The position numbers were made by a program, and so were the translations under genes. Of a stretch of DNA of 64,000 nt, positions 26,689-39,774 are shown piece after piece. The DNA lies in the NCBI RefSeq assembly GCF_024713945.1, contig NC_134686.1, positions 1,016,001 to 1,080,000 of the forward strand, in the 5' to 3' direction. The number at the start of each line of letters is the position of its first letter. Positions within the stretch are counted from its first letter, which is position 1. The notes beneath the pieces were generated by a model, which saw only the letters and a list, made by a program, of their open reading frames with translations, was not told where the DNA came from and made no database searches. The stretch is from Dermatophagoides farinae. Lineage: Eukaryota > Arthropoda > Arachnida > Sarcoptiformes > Pyroglyphidae.

Positions 26689-29600
26689 ATGGATTCCACA
26701 TATGTGGAAGGTGAATCAATAATTTATCTAAATGATACAACTAATCCATCGATTATTTTGCCCAATCATCAGGTAGGAGTTAACTAATTCGAAAGTTTAT
26801 CACATGTTATTTGAATTCTGTAATTTTTTTGTTTTCATCTTTAGAATACATCAACAATGAATAATAGAGCGAATGATGATGGCGATGACGATGACGACGA
26901 CGACGATGATGATGAACCTAAATTGACCTATTCACGTATCAGAGGAGATGTGCCAAACATTCTGAAATCTGAATCAATCACATCGATAGCAACACATGAA
27001 AAAGTATTGCCCGCACAATGAAAGAATTTCAATTCTTAATTGTAATTTGTTTTTGCTTTTTTTTATTGGACCTGCAGTTTTTCGTTTTAGGCACCCAATC
27101 TGGACAAATGTACGTGTTGAATATTGAAGGTGTTAATTGTTCAAATACATTTAATAATTTAGTAAGTTTTTTTTTCTGAAAATTTTAACCATTTGTATTC
27201 ATTATTTTGTCTTATGATTGATTAAGCATCGATCATCAATAAATCAATTAAGTATAGATGAAAAAGCGGATTTTATTGCCTCGTGTTCAGATTATCGTGT
27301 ATGTATACAAGAATTTTATACGACCGGTGAACCACATTATACGACAACATTTGAAAGACCAGTAAAAGCTTTAGCTATTGATCCACAATATGGAATAACG
27401 AGTGCACGTCGTTTTGTTATCGGTGAAGCTGATCGTCTTATATTTTTTGAAAAAAATCTTCTTGGACGTTATCGTGCAACATGTTTACAACAGGCACGTG
27501 GTGTTGTACGTATAGCCAATTGGTTTGGTAATTTTATTGTTTGGGCTTCAGATCTTTGTCTAAAAATTTATGATTCACAAAGTAAAACAATAATAACACA
27601 TTTGGATCGTGATAAAGAAAATGATTATCGTATTAAATTGGATCTTTATCAATGTAGTTTCACATGGCGTGATAATCGTACATTATTGGTATCATGGGGT
27701 AATTCAATCAAAATTTGTAGCATACGACAAAGAAATTTTGATTCCGAACTTTCATTAACACAAGCGATGATGGTCCAAGAACGTATTCGTAAATATTATG
27801 TAGAATTAGGTTCGATAATAATAATTCAACGATTATCGGTTTTTTAATAAAAATTTTTTTTCCCCACCAGTCAATTCTTTCAATATTGATTCTCATCTTA
27901 TAGCCTGTGGAGTGGTGCCATTCGAACAAGACAGATTATTAATTCTATGTACACAGAAATCATTTCTTTATCCCACTATTGATGATTCCATATCCGAACA
28001 AAATGATGATTCAATTTTGAATGAAAATCAAAAATTGGTTCGAATAAAAATGGTTGAACCAAAAAATGCCGACATTTTCACTGATATATCCGATGATATA
28101 TTGACACCGAATGAATTTTTGAAAACAGTACAAAAAACACGTGACATTCAAATGATACATTATCGTGAAGAAAATGGCTATTTGATTATATTTCCACGTG
28201 ATTTGATTATTGCAAGACCACGTGATGAAGATGATTCTATTGATTGGCTTTTAAGTCGAAAAAAATTTCGTAAAGCATTTCAACGAATGAAAACAAATCG
28301 TATGAATAATCGTCAATGTTTTCGACATACATACGAAAGTGTTGGACAATTATTCATTAAACATCTGTTGGTAGAAGCAACATTGGATTCATGTGAAGAA
28401 GCTGGTAAAATTTGTCATGAACTTTGTTTGAAAAATTGGAATCTTTGGGAAATTCATTTGAATCTATTTAGACAACATCATTGTATTCGTGTGTTGGCCA
28501 AATATCTACCGATAGGATTAGATAATCAACGTCTTCTTGCACCACATCTATACGAAATGGTATTGATCGAATTTTTAGATCAAGATGATTCTAATGGATT
28601 TTTACGAACAATTCGATCATTGCCACTTCATCTTTATTCAACAGATTCAATGATTGATCGTCTTACAACAAAATTATCATCACAATTACAACAGGACCAT
28701 AATCTTTTGGAATCATTAGCTGAAATGTATATTTATGAATGCCGCTATCAAAAAGCTTTGTTTATATTTCTACAGACTGGTAATGCTAAACGTGTATTTG
28801 ATTTAATATGGAAACATCGGCTATTACATCTTGTTGAAGATAGAATCGTTGAACTTTTAGAGTTGGATGCCGAAGAAACTTCACGGCTATTAATAGCAAA
28901 TCAAGATTTAATACCATGTGATAAAGTTATTACAAGATTACGGAAACATCCACGGCTATTATGTGCATATCTGGATCGTTTGATTCAACGTGATCCTGTT
29001 GCCTGTACACGTTATCATGATCTCCTTTTCGATCTATATGCTAAACATATTCCAGACAGAATTGTTCCATTTTTGCGACAATCAAATTATATTCAATTAG
29101 AAAAGGCATTAGAAGTTTGTAAAAAACAACAGCTAACCAAAGCCGTAGTGTTCATTTTAGGCCGAATGGGTAATACACATGAAGCTTTAAGGATCATTAT
29201 CGATAAAACCGACGACATTAATGCGGCAATAGATTTCTGTAAAGAACATGGTGATGCTGATCTTTGGGCAGAATTGATGGACATTTCAGTATCGAAAACG
29301 AATTTATTATCAAAATTATTACGTGAAGTTGGCACGAATGCTACGGATCCAATATCATTGATATCAAGAATACCTGAAGGTGTATCGATACCAGATTTAG
29401 TACCATCATTAGTGCAGATATTACAAGATTATCGTTTAATGGTCACACTGGAAGATGGATGCCGTCGTGTACTAAATTCAGATTGTTATCAACAATTCAG
29501 TAAAATGTATCGAATGCGTTCAAAAGCGGTTGTTGTTCGTGATCATGAACGTTATTGTTATTCATGTCAAGTGCCAGGAATATTAACACATCATCATCAT

Positions 29601-29945
29601 CATAATCATCAAGCAATGATTACCACATATGGTGAATACGTTCTATTTCAATGTGGACATCTTTTCCATACAAATTGTTTAGATTTTACAGCCGATGTGG
29701 ATATCAATAATGGAAAACAATTAATTCAACAGGTAAATATAAACATGTTATTTTTGTTCAAACACTGATTAATTTCACCTGAATTTTTTTTCCCGAATCA
29801 GAAACTATGTCAAATTTGTAAGACGAAAAATGGTAAAAATCAAAATTCACCAGTCATACCATCATATTCATCAACATCATTGACAAATACAATGGCGGCA
29901 AACACAAGTGGCAGCAATCATCATCAGCTCACTTATAGTCCATGA
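26689..29945 (+). CDS. VPS41: VPS41, HOPS tethering complex subunit
   Basis: Six exons (26689-26772, 26845-27003, 27078-27161, 27227-27809, 27871-29732, 29802-29945) keep phase and give 971 residues (human 854). An aspartate-rich N terminus is followed by PKLTYSRIRGDV and the beta-propeller (FFVLGTQSGQMYVLNIEG, GVVRIANWFGNFIVWASDL, TLLVSWGNSIKIC), PRDLIIARPRDEDDSIDWLL, the clathrin-repeat solenoid (LAEMYIYECRYQKAL, LGRMGNTHEALRIIIDK) and a C-terminal RING-H2: CYSC, CGHLFHTNC and, in the last exon, CQIC. HOPS tethers late endosomes and vesicles to lysosomes. A histidine-rich insert sits inside the RING. The donor after 27809 is GTTCGA, unusual beyond GT, but the join restores both frame and conserved order. 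The RING zinc ligands are split by the last intron. Confidence 0.93.
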
Positions 29946-30028
29946 TAATAATAATAATTTTTTTGTGTGATATTTTTTTAAAAAAAATAAATAAAAAAAT
30001 GAAAAGTTTATTTGTTTCAAATTTTCAT

Positions 30029-31561
30029 TTAAATAAATGTTAATTGATCACCCATAGGTATTTGTTCGATAAGTATAACCTGTTCTTCTTCTACGGTTCC
30101 AGTAACAGAATTCATCACCAATTGCTCATCATCATTATCATCTTCATCATTGGCTGTTATTTCGACAATTTCTGTTGTCAATTTTTTCTTATTTGTATCA
30201 CCATCACCACCACCATCATATAGTATTGTTTTATCTTTATGACTTTGACGACGTAAATGATTATGAACATTTATATATTGAGCCAACATAATTCGTTTAC
30301 ATGGTTTACAGAGAACATTTTCACAATGATTGTATAGAATTAAATGTTCTGAATGTTTTTCTATCAAACGATTCAATCGATTTTGTTCTTTTTGTAGCAG
30401 ATTATCAATTATTTCTCCGATATTTTGTTGCACTTGTGATGATTGATTATTATCAATCGTGGTAATCATTGAATCATCACCATCATCATTGGTTTTATTT
30501 TGTTCCTGAGCTTTTCGAGCAATGTGTATCGAACGGCCAAGATGATTTAAAACATTATTATATTTAGTGATGAGAATTTTTTCACATAAACGACAATAGA
30601 TTTTATTTGCATGTAATAGTAAACAATCTTGATTCGTTTCCATTAATGTTTTCAATTTTTCTTTTTCCATTTGAATTTTTTGTCTGTAAATATTTTCATC
30701 ATTGGACAAAACGGTACCATTATCATCTGGTAACCATGATGATAGACGAGTTTTATGTGATCGACGTTGACAATGACGAATGAGTGTATAATAACGGGCC
30801 TGTATGACTTTATGACAAACTTTACAATGTATCAATGATGGTCCATCCCATTCAAGACAATTGGCATTTGTATCGACGAATTGTTGAATTTTTTTATTGC
30901 CAGCAAATTCTTTACTTGCATATTGTTTTGATTGATTTTCAAGTTTCATCATATTTTTCAAATGTAAACGATCTTTGAGTAAATGTTTTTTGATCAACAA
31001 CAATGAATCACGTAGTTCTATATCACATGGTATGCAATGAATTTTATCAAATTTTCGATTTGCCAGCACTCCGGATTGATATGCATTGATGATGATTTCG
31101 ATTTTATTCGTTTCAGGATCACCAGTTTCATCTTCATCATCGCTTACTAGAACCAATTCATTTGTGGCTAAAGTTATGCATCGATTACCACCGCCATCAC
31201 CACCACCACCATTAAAAACATCCAATGATCGACGACTTTTGCGTGATTTTTGTGAATTTTTTAAAAAATTTTTCAAATGTTCCACATCATTCAAATGTTT
31301 TTGTACATTTTCATCACTATGATCAGTAAATTCGAAATGACAAAAATTACAATACAATTTTATATTTGATGAAAATTTAAACACACCACAATGATGTTCG
31401 ATTAGTTTACGAATTTGTTTTGCTTCTTCAGTTTCATAAGCATTTTGACTGTTTTGAATTGAATGAAAAAATACAATGTTATCAATGTAGAATTTCAACA
31501 CAGGAATTTGACACACTTACCAATTATCAATTGATATTCCACCAGAATCGCATTCAGACAT
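30029..31561 (-). CDS. Protein with five U1-type zinc fingers, function unknown
   Basis: Exons complement(30029-31448, 31521-31561) give 486 residues. Five well-spaced zinc fingers of the same shape (Cys-x2-Cys, about 14 residues, His-x5-His) start near residues 46, 150, 220, 295 and 385: LYCNFCHFEF, IHCIPCDIEL, IHCKVCHKVI, IYCRLCEKIL and VLCKPCKRIM. Each is followed by a basic helix ending in an H-x(4-5)-H pair such as HCQRRSHK or HLRRQSHK. This long Cys-to-His spacing is that of U1-like fingers, which often bind RNA. Each finger is preceded by a similar segment, so the unit is a repeat of roughly 80-100 residues. Between them are acidic and glycine-rich linkers. I do not recognise the family; it may be lineage-specific. 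The first exon codes only MSECDSGGISIDN. Confidence 0.7.
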
Positions 31562-31862
31562 AATGATTTTATAAATTTTAAAAATAGAAATTCGTATCAG
31601 AAAAAAAAATCAAAATATTTCAGGGCATTCTATTGACATCAAAAAAAAAAATACAGAGAAGGTGGGTGTGGTTACCGATCAACGATTTATACTATGATCA
31701 CATGATCATCAAGCACCACCTATTCGGTTGAAATAGACAAGAAATTTAAAAATATTGGATTTTTTTTTCTTTTTGTTTTTGTTTTTTTTTGTCAAACAAA
31801 TTGAGCATGTGTACATTTTTTTTTTAGTTTGTGAGGAAATAATAAAATGATGTGTTTCATTT
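31562..31862. other. Gap between zinc-finger gene start and PDP1 end
   Basis: Holds the promoter of the zinc-finger gene and the 3' UTR of PDP1, with poly-A/T runs. Nothing else was seen. Confidence 0.5.
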
Positions 31863-34114
31863 TTATTTTAGACCGATTACAATCAATGATATATCATCAC
31901 GAAAATTGCGAACAACCGATTGTGGTAATGTCAGATAGGATACCAATTTTTGATGTCGTCGTTTTTGTTGTTCATATTGATCAACATGATGTGAAAATTT
32001 TTCTCGTTCTTCTTCTTGTTCCATTAATAATGGATCTGATTCTGGTACTTTACCGATATTTGGTCGTGGCACTGATTGATTGGCTGAAATATCGCTTAAA
32101 GCAGTTCGTAATAAAAATGTACCACAATTAATATCTTCAATAAGATCATCATCGGCTGTAACACGTTTAAATGTTGTTATTGGGCCATGTTTTACCTGTT
32201 TATTTAAACGATCAATAATCTCTTGCAATGTCAATGATGATGAATATTCATCTTCATCGTTTACAGGTTCAATTTTAAACACCTGTGCAGATGTATAGGC
32301 CATAATTTGTTGACTAAGATTTTGTCTATAACGATTCACAGCTTTGACCACTTTATATGATGATTCAAACTGTTCCCAAAGGCCATCGGTAGCCATTATG
32401 ACAAATCGATCAAGCCACATATTATCATCTTGTTCCAAATCGAACATTGTTATTTCAGGTGTAACAATCAGATATGGTGGTGTCCGATAAAAAGTGGGAA
32501 TAACATGACTACCAAAAGCTCGTGTAAGACCTAATTGTTTCATTTTATCCACTGACCATTTGAATGGAAAATCACCAAATGCACGTAATGGCATCAACTG
32601 TCCTAATAGCCTATGTTCCCGAATAATAAAATTATTTTCTTCCTTTGGATGTTCTGAATATATTCGATTCAATTCACTAACATTATCGGAATTATGTTCA
32701 CGTGATAATTCAATTACACGTAATTTTTGTTTCTTTTCCAATGGTGATAATCGCTGTTTGGATTGTTGACTGATTTGTTGTTGTTGTTGATGATCATCGA
32801 CACGAAGCAATCCCATTACAGCACGACAATCACCAGTTGAAGCAATGTAAAGTTTGTTGTCAATGACTAGAGCCACTGTGGCACAAGAACCAGATACGGC
32901 AAGTGAATGATAATAATGTAATAAAAGATTCGATGTAGTATTAGTTAGATTCAATTCGATCTCTCGGTCAAGATCTTGATCACAGCGGATGAAAGCTCGT
33001 TCGATAATGGATTTGATTACATCATCTGTTTTTTCATGATGATGTTCCAATTCATCGATGGCAAATTTTTGTAGAGCATCCATTTCGAATTCTTCAATCC
33101 GAGATTGCAACCGACGTGCTACTTCAGCTTCATATATTGAATGAATGTTATGATAGAAATTCGATGGTGATAACGAATGATCAGATACTATTTTAGCAAT
33201 ATCATTGGCATCAATTGAGGCCGTGTCTTTAGGCTGAGTTAAATTTAAGTGTCTAGCTTTCAGTCCAATAGCTACATAATGAAACAAACGTCGAGCAATG
33301 ACATCGGCACAGAATCCACCACCATGGCCATCGAAAACACCGAATATAATTGATCTGTGATCATCTTCATCGTCCAAATTTATTGTGGAAACACGTAGTC
33401 GATCCTCGATTGGATGATTTGAGGCCAATTGATTCGATTCAACTTGTGAAATCCATGGATGATCGACTAATGAATATAATTTTTTCGGTTGTGGCTGCCT
33501 CTCCGATGATGTGATTCGTCGCTGTTTCCTTCGAATGGCTTCAAATTTTTTATTTTTGGCAAATTTTTTCGATTCCAGAACATCGAGGAAATTCTCCAAA
33601 AATCGCACGTTTTCAGCTGCAGTAGCATTGTTCAGCACCAACGATTCATTCGTTCGTAATATGGCTGTAACCTGAGAAGTTCAATGGAACGAAATTCGTC
33701 TTGATTTAATCGTTAGACAAAAGGGTCAATTACTTGTTCAGGGGTTAGATCTGGTGGTGGATCATCGGATTCGCCTCCTATTGCACTGAAATATGATTCT
33801 ATCTTTCTTGGATTACGGAAAAACGATGATGCCAGACATCGATATTGTTGTGCATTGTAATGACCATCGTGTTTGATCGACAAGATCAAATAATCGGCAA
33901 TCGATTTTGAATAAAAAACTTTATAATAATATCGAAAATGTAATGTCCTTGTCACCAATGTTGGCAGCATGTTCCATCTATAGATAGATCCTATGGATCT
34001 TGGTTGAATTTTTTTTTTTGAAATCAAGATTAAAAAAAACACATTGAACCTACAGCTGATGTTTGGCGGTCGACCGAACAAAATATATGAAGATGATGAT
34101 GATGATGCTGCCAT
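31863..34114 (-). CDS. PDP1: Pyruvate dehydrogenase phosphatase catalytic subunit, PP2C family
   Basis: The main exons are complement(31863-33671, 33734-33977). A first exon 34050-34114 joins in phase (MAASSSSSSY start), giving 705 residues; otherwise translation could start at 33970 (MLPTLVTRTLHFRYYYKVF, a good mitochondrial signal). PP2C motifs in order: NHPIEDRL, IIFGVFDGHGGGFCADVIARR, SGSCATVALV, ASTGDCRAVMGLL, LSREHNSDN, LLGQLMPLRAFGDFPFKWS, YRTPPYLIVTPEIT, VIMATDGLWEQFES and RDDISLIVI. The order, the LTPEQVTAILRTNE segment and the F-K-W-S signature fit PDP1. The enzyme removes phosphate from the pyruvate dehydrogenase E1-alpha subunit in the matrix and so turns the complex on; it needs Mg2+/Mn2+, bound by the Asp residues above. 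Human PDP1 is about 537 residues; inserts of low complexity explain the excess. Confidence 0.9.
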
Positions 34115-34217
34115 TTAAGCGGACAACAGTAATCGATATAATCGATATGTTAAGAATTATTTTTTTCGAATAATTTTTTAATTTGATTTTTAATTTAAAA
34201 TCATCAAAAAATGATTA

Positions 34218-35352
34218 TTACATTAGAATATTTGGAAAAAGGAAATGATTAAAATTATTACCAATTATTAATAAATCATTATCATCATTAATGGCTAAAC
34301 AGTTTTTCAAATGAACACGTTTAAAATATGTTGAATGATGATTATCGATTATTGTATCCAAATTTTGACGTTCAATAAGCCAATATTGATGAGCTGTCAA
34401 AACACAACTGAGATGTTGTTTTAGTGGATGAATTTTTATAACACTCATATCATCATCATATTCATATTGATTACTGAATAATGAATGTTTTTGTAGAATT
34501 TTACTCGAATTTCGTAGATCTAAACGAACCAAATTTCCTGTTTCAGTTCCAAATATCAATTCATGTTCGGCTACACAATCTAATGCTGTTGGTTGACTGG
34601 TCACTTGTGCTATGGTTGAAGCTGGTCGATCCGTACGAGAAATACGAAAATCCCAAAGTAATATTGAATGATCTGCACCGGCTGTTATGATGGTATTATC
34701 GGAAACCATCATCCATACGAAATACCAGATCGTTGATCGGATCAGAATGAGCATTATCATAATAAGTAAGAGATTCCATATCTCTATTTGCATCAATCAA
34801 CACTAATCGACCATCAAAATCACCACAAACAAGACGATCCTGTTGATTAGGGCTCAAAACAATTTTGGTGATTATATTATGACAAAATTGTTTTGTCGAC
34901 AGAATCGAAAGCTTTGTATCGAGCATTATAATATGTCCGGAATCGAAACCAACAAAAATTCTGGTTAATGAATCATCATGATCTTTTTCATTTGTATCAC
35001 GAATTGCAACACTATTCGCTAGTCCATGACCAGGATTTAAATAATTGGCAACACAATTGGGAATATCTTCATATTGATTGAATCTAGTAACGAATCCTGA
35101 TCTTATCGACGGATGAATGTGATTAGATATCAGAATGAATGAATTATCTGATTTCAATCTGGCAATATCAGTGTAATGTTCACCGACCATCATATTTTGA
35201 TTGATCATGTTGATAATGTTGTCCATTTTTGCCACAATAGCTTCAACTGGTTTTGATTCATCCATTTCAAGCTGTGACGATTGACATGATAATTCCACAC
35301 CTAAATGATGATAAATTCCATCGGTTGGATTTCTAGCTTGTTTTTCTTCCAT
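34218..35352 (-). CDS. WD40-repeat protein, perhaps nucleoporin Nup43; reading frame shifted once
   Basis: Two overlapping minus-strand frames together make one WD40 protein of about 378 residues. The first (from ATG 35352) starts MEEKQARNPTDG and has propeller strands RIFVGFDSGHIIMLDTKLS and RLVCGDFDGRLVLIDANRD. The second carries IITAGADHSILLWDFR, TALDCVAEHELIFGTETGNL and a tail KNCLAINDDNDLLIIGNN. The break lies near 34696-34715, inside one propeller blade (DPINDLVF then NTIITAGADHSILLWD), which is intact only if one base is skipped. A 37-base intron would fit the phase but would delete a beta strand, so an assembly indel or a real mutation is more likely. Length, seven-blade look and the C-terminal segment resemble NUP43 of the Nup107-160 complex, but identity is low and the name is not certain. 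Confidence 0.6.
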
Positions 35353-36057
35353 TTTTTTTCTATGAGAACAACAATGAGAATGTTTAAAAATTTTTTTAAG
35401 AATGATGAAAAAAAAATAAAAATAAAAAAAAATTTAAATATCCAAACACATGTGTGTGTGTTCACAAAATTGAAAATTCCAATTTTTTTAAATGTACGAT
35501 TAATAAAGGACGTAACCGCTTGAATTAAATCGAATGGGAACATTTTTTTTTTTTTTTTTTTTGGTATTTTATCATGATAAATGTGAAGATTCATTTTTTC
35601 GGTGTGTGTGTGTGTGTGTGAATACAGCTGTGTGGTTGATTTTTTTTTCTTTCATTGGTGCAAATGGTCAAATGGGCTCATTGAAATGATTTTTTTTTTT
35701 TTTGGATCAATGTGGACAATCGTTATATTATTCCATTTAAGTTTGTCGCAAATGATGAATTTCTGTAAATTTTTTTTTTCAAATTGAATGTGATATATAT
35801 ATCTTTGTATATGTGCGACTGTATAATTGATGAATTTACAACAACAACAACAAAAAAAAATTCTGCATCATAATTACTCGACAAAATTTAAACGAATGAG
35901 TGCACACACAAAGTGAATATTGAACAACAACAACAAAAACGAATTTTTTTTTTTACCTGGTCCATTACCTGATTATTCATTTGATTTATATATTTCTATT
36001 TATTTATTATTTTGTCCACTGTCCATTGAATGGTCACTATTTTACTAGATACTTAAA
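35353..36057. other. Intergenic DNA between divergent WD40 and galactosyltransferase genes
   Basis: AT-rich DNA with a GT array near 35601-35619, T-runs and CAA repeats. Promoters are expected here. No exon was recognised. Confidence 0.5.
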
Positions 36058-37576
36058 ATGACACCCGGTTTCTTTCAAAGTTGGTATTTATTCAAATCTA
36101 ATCTATTTCCGTTTTCATTTTCCGATATTTATTTATTTATTTATTTATTTATTTTTTTTTTTTTTTTGTTAGGAATTCAATATGAATTTCAATCTATACG
36201 TTGTGAACCAATTGTTTATCATAATCCTAATCATCGCCATCAACATCGTCATCAATCATTGATTCATTGGATTAAATTTCGTTTACGTGGTAATCGTTCA
36301 CGATTATTATTGATAACTTGCGTCACTATAATCATATTGTTATTAATGTATATTGGCGGTATATTTGTCCATCCATTTGAAACAATATTTGATGGTGAAA
36401 ATTTTCATTATCCACTTTATATGAAAGATTTTCGTTATTTTATTGAAAATGTTAAACAAAATTCGGCCAATAATGCACTTAAACCTATACATAATTATTC
36501 ATATGATTATCATTTGAATCCTAAATTTAAATGCCAGCAAAACTTCGATAATATGGGTACAAATTCAACATCATCACTGTATTCAAACAATCCAATAACA
36601 TTGTTGCTGGTTATTAAAAGTGCAACATGTAATTTCCTGTTACGAAATATTATTCGCCAAACATGGGGTAATGAACAACGTTTTAGTGATGTTCAAATTC
36701 GTACTGTTTTCATGTTGGGCAAATGTTCATCATCGGTGAATCAATTTCGTTGTCCAAATACATTCCATCATTATCCGAATATAGTGTTTACGAAAAAATC
36801 ACAAAAATTTCGTTCCATATTTGCGTTCAATCAAACAGTTGATTGTCAACAATTGATCGATATTGAAAATCAATTCTACAATGATCTCGTTCAGGCGGAT
36901 TTCATTGATTCATATTATAATAATACGAAAAAAAACTATGGCCTCACTACAATGGACTGCACAGAACTGCCATCAAGTGCCGTTTATTTTATTTGTTGAT
37001 GATGATTATTATATATCGATAAAAAATTTGCTCAAATTTACTCGTAATTATCTACGTCTTATTATACAACCAAATTCATCAATGCAGCCATCAAATGATT
37101 ATGATTCCGGTTTAAACGATAATCAAGATCTATGGCAAGATAATGATTGGTTTTATAAACAACAACAGCAACAGCCACATCAATTTGATGGCCGATTATA
37201 TGTTGGCTATGTATTTGCTAATTCACATCCACAACGACATTTAACATCAAAATGGTATATTAGTCTGGATGAATATCAATGGAATAGATATCCACCATAT
37301 GTAACTGGTGGTTGTTTTCTAGTCAATAATCAAACAGTTATCGATCTTTATTATGCTAGTCTTTATAGCCAACCATTTAAATATGATGATGTTTATCTTG
37401 GCATATTGGCATATCGTATGCAAATCAATTTAATCGATAATAAACAACAAATGTATTTCTATCCATTGGAATATGATGGAAAAAAATATTCAACAATTAT
37501 CGGTTCACATGGTTTTCATGATCCAAAATTTTTATGGCAAGTTTGGAATGAACAAAAATCATTTGGTAATGCATAA
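36058..37576 (+). CDS. Beta-1,3-galactosyltransferase-like enzyme (GT31), frame shifted at an A8 run
   Basis: A type II membrane protein: a short cytosolic N terminus rich in His and Arg, one membrane anchor (LLLITCVTIIILLLMYIGG), a stem, then the GT31 domain: LLLVIKSATCNFLLRNIIRQTWGNE, VFMLGKC, DFIDSYYNNT, ASLQWTAQNC, the metal-binding FVDDDYYIS, YPPYVTGGCFLVN and DDVYLGILAYRM. The family adds galactose or N-acetyl-hexosamine in beta-1,3 linkage in the Golgi. The domain is spread over two frames; the switch falls exactly at eight A residues, 36928-36935, where seven would keep the frame. A short first exon (36058-36067) joined to 36173 at an ideal T-rich acceptor gives MTPGIQYEF and stays in phase; reading straight through the T-run is the alternative. 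Acceptor and linkage specificity cannot be told. Confidence 0.75.
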
Positions 37577-39062
37577 TATATTTTTAAAAAAGTTTAGCTC
37601 ATTATTATTGTGTTTGTTTTAAAATTCAAAAGCATAATAATGGAATCGATGATTAATAAAAATAAAAACAAACTCAGTTCAATATTGATATAGTTCAAAA
37701 CAAAAACAAATCATATCGTTGATGATATTTTTACAACAACAGATAATCAACCAAACGAAGAAGAACAAAAAAAAAACAAACCAAGTAAATAAACAAATTG
37801 ATTGATTGATTGATCGATCGATTGATTTCTATGGATACTTTTCCCATACATATGAAATATATATTCAACACATTCAGTCATCATTATGTCATATTTTTGA
37901 AAAGTGAAAAAAAATATTCGTTTTTCGTTGATGATTGCAAGTTGCAACCGTAAAATTTTTGTGTGATTGCAACAAAAATCATCATCACCATCACCATCAC
38001 CATCATTGTTATATCATCATCATTAATAATAATTTGGACACGATTGATAATCATGATGATCAAGACTAAAAATCATCATCATCATCATCAATTAATTGGT
38101 GGTTGTGGTGTGGTGGTGGTGGTTTTTTTTTCAAGGACAAATGTGTACCGGTTTTTTTTATTTATTTATTCGGTATGAAAATTTATTAGCCATTCATTGA
38201 ATCAAATGCAATTTTCGAATTTTTTTTTTGTTGTTGCAATCAATAATTTTAGCGCAAAAAAATGGATCAATTTTTTTCAAAATTGAAAAAAAAATTGTTG
38301 GTGATTCATCACCATTGCTAAAATTGTTTTTTTATTCGGTTTTGCTAGAAATTTCTGTTTGTGTCGTTGTTTATTTTTGATGATGATGATGATGATGGGG
38401 CAATCATTATCAACCACACCATCGTCATCATCATCATCAACATCAACATCAACATCAAGATACCAAATAGACAAATTTTTTTGTTTTGTTTTTATTTCTG
38501 GTTTGTTTATGTATGTAGAAACAGTTGTCATTGATCAAATTAAATGATGATGATGAAGCAGCAGCAGCAGCAGCAGCAGCAGTATAGGGAAAAGAACCAG
38601 AAACAAAACAAAAAAAAACGGATATGATATCAAACTTGCCAAACAAGCTGGTTTTTTTTTTTGATTATTATTTGGATGGTGACAATATATTCAACCATCA
38701 ATTGTTCATCATACATATAATGATTGACATTCGAATGTATATATTTTTTTATGATAATAATAATTATCAATGGTAAACATACACACAGAGACAGAAATAT
38801 GGCTTTGCGATTCATGTTTGTGTTGTTTTGTGTGTGTGTGTATGTATGTAATCATTGTACATACCTTCTTTTTCTTCTTCTTCTGGTTGTGGTTGTGGTG
38901 GTTGTTTCCATCCTAAACACCAACCAACCAACCAACCAATCATTCGAACATATATAAATTGGTCATATGAATCGATCGAATCGTTCAGTCGTTACCATCA
39001 ATCAATCAATCAATTTATGTACATTTTGCGTGTGTGTTAATTGAAATTGAAATCGAAACAAA
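37577..39062. other. Intergenic simple-sequence DNA with a promoter at its right end
   Basis: CAT, CA/GT, GGT, CAG (38556-38581) and T-rich repeats. Only the right end, with a TATA box and initiator, shows signals. No exon recognised. Confidence 0.5.
38951..38989 (+). promoter_or_regulatory. Core promoter: TATA box and initiator
   Basis: TATATAAA at 38951-38958 and the arthropod initiator TCAGT at 38985-38989 are spaced as in a focused promoter. The predicted cap site is about 76 bases before the ATG of the secreted protein gene. Confidence 0.5.
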
Positions 39063-39774
39063 ATGTTTTCAAAATTTTCATTTACAATTGTGGCAGTAAC
39101 CGTGTTTATATTATTGATCATCATCGATAATAATGATGGTGCTAATGCCAAACATATTTATATACGTTATAAACGTTCAATTGAACGTGAAAGTGATCCA
39201 ATAGTTCCGTTGAAAGAAAGTACCGTAATAGCACAAGGTGATGATGAAAATGATGTACATCGTACGGTCAAAGATTTTAGCAATGAAATTGCAACCAATG
39301 AAAAAGGTGGTAAAGATTTCTTTGAATTTGATTATAATCCACAAAAAGATTTATTTAAATTTTCTGGCCACGTACCACAATTGTTTGCCGGTAATAGACA
39401 TTTACAAATGTTTGAACGTAAGTCACCAGTGTTTTGATTTTTTAATTCAAACAATAAAAAACATTTTTTCTCTTCATCGCACAGAAATGATGCAACAAAT
39501 GTTGGCCAATACACAGCAAATGTTTCAAAATTTTCCAATGGCCACTTTTAATAATGATTATCCAGAAAATTATAATGGTACCACTGAATCGGAAGTGATT
39601 ATTGGTGGTCGAAGATTCCGTAAAAAAGAACGTGTCATTAATCAAACTGGTGAAGGTACACAGTTGAGTATTGTGTCCACAATTTATGAACCAATTGAAG
39701 ATGATAATGAAGTGACCACTATGACACCGTTGAATAGAGAAGGTGTTACCGAAGGACCAGTAATTTCTTATTAA
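39063..39774 (+). CDS. Small secreted protein of unknown function
   Basis: Exons 39063-39417 and 39485-39774, joined at a 67-base GT-AG intron, give 214 residues. The N terminus has a clear signal peptide (SKFSFTIVAVTVFILLIII) and, shortly after, a dibasic site IRYKRSIERE that could be cut by a furin-like protease. The rest is hydrophilic: a stretch DFFEFDYNPQKDLFKFSG, a Met/Gln-rich helix MMQQMLANTQQMFQNF, then GGRRFRKKERVINQTGEGTQ and a Thr/Glu-rich tail ending VISY. No known domain or cysteine framework is seen. With a TATA/initiator promoter it may be a regulated, tissue-specific product, for example a cuticle or propeptide-type protein; this is a guess. It may be mite-specific. Confidence 0.75.
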
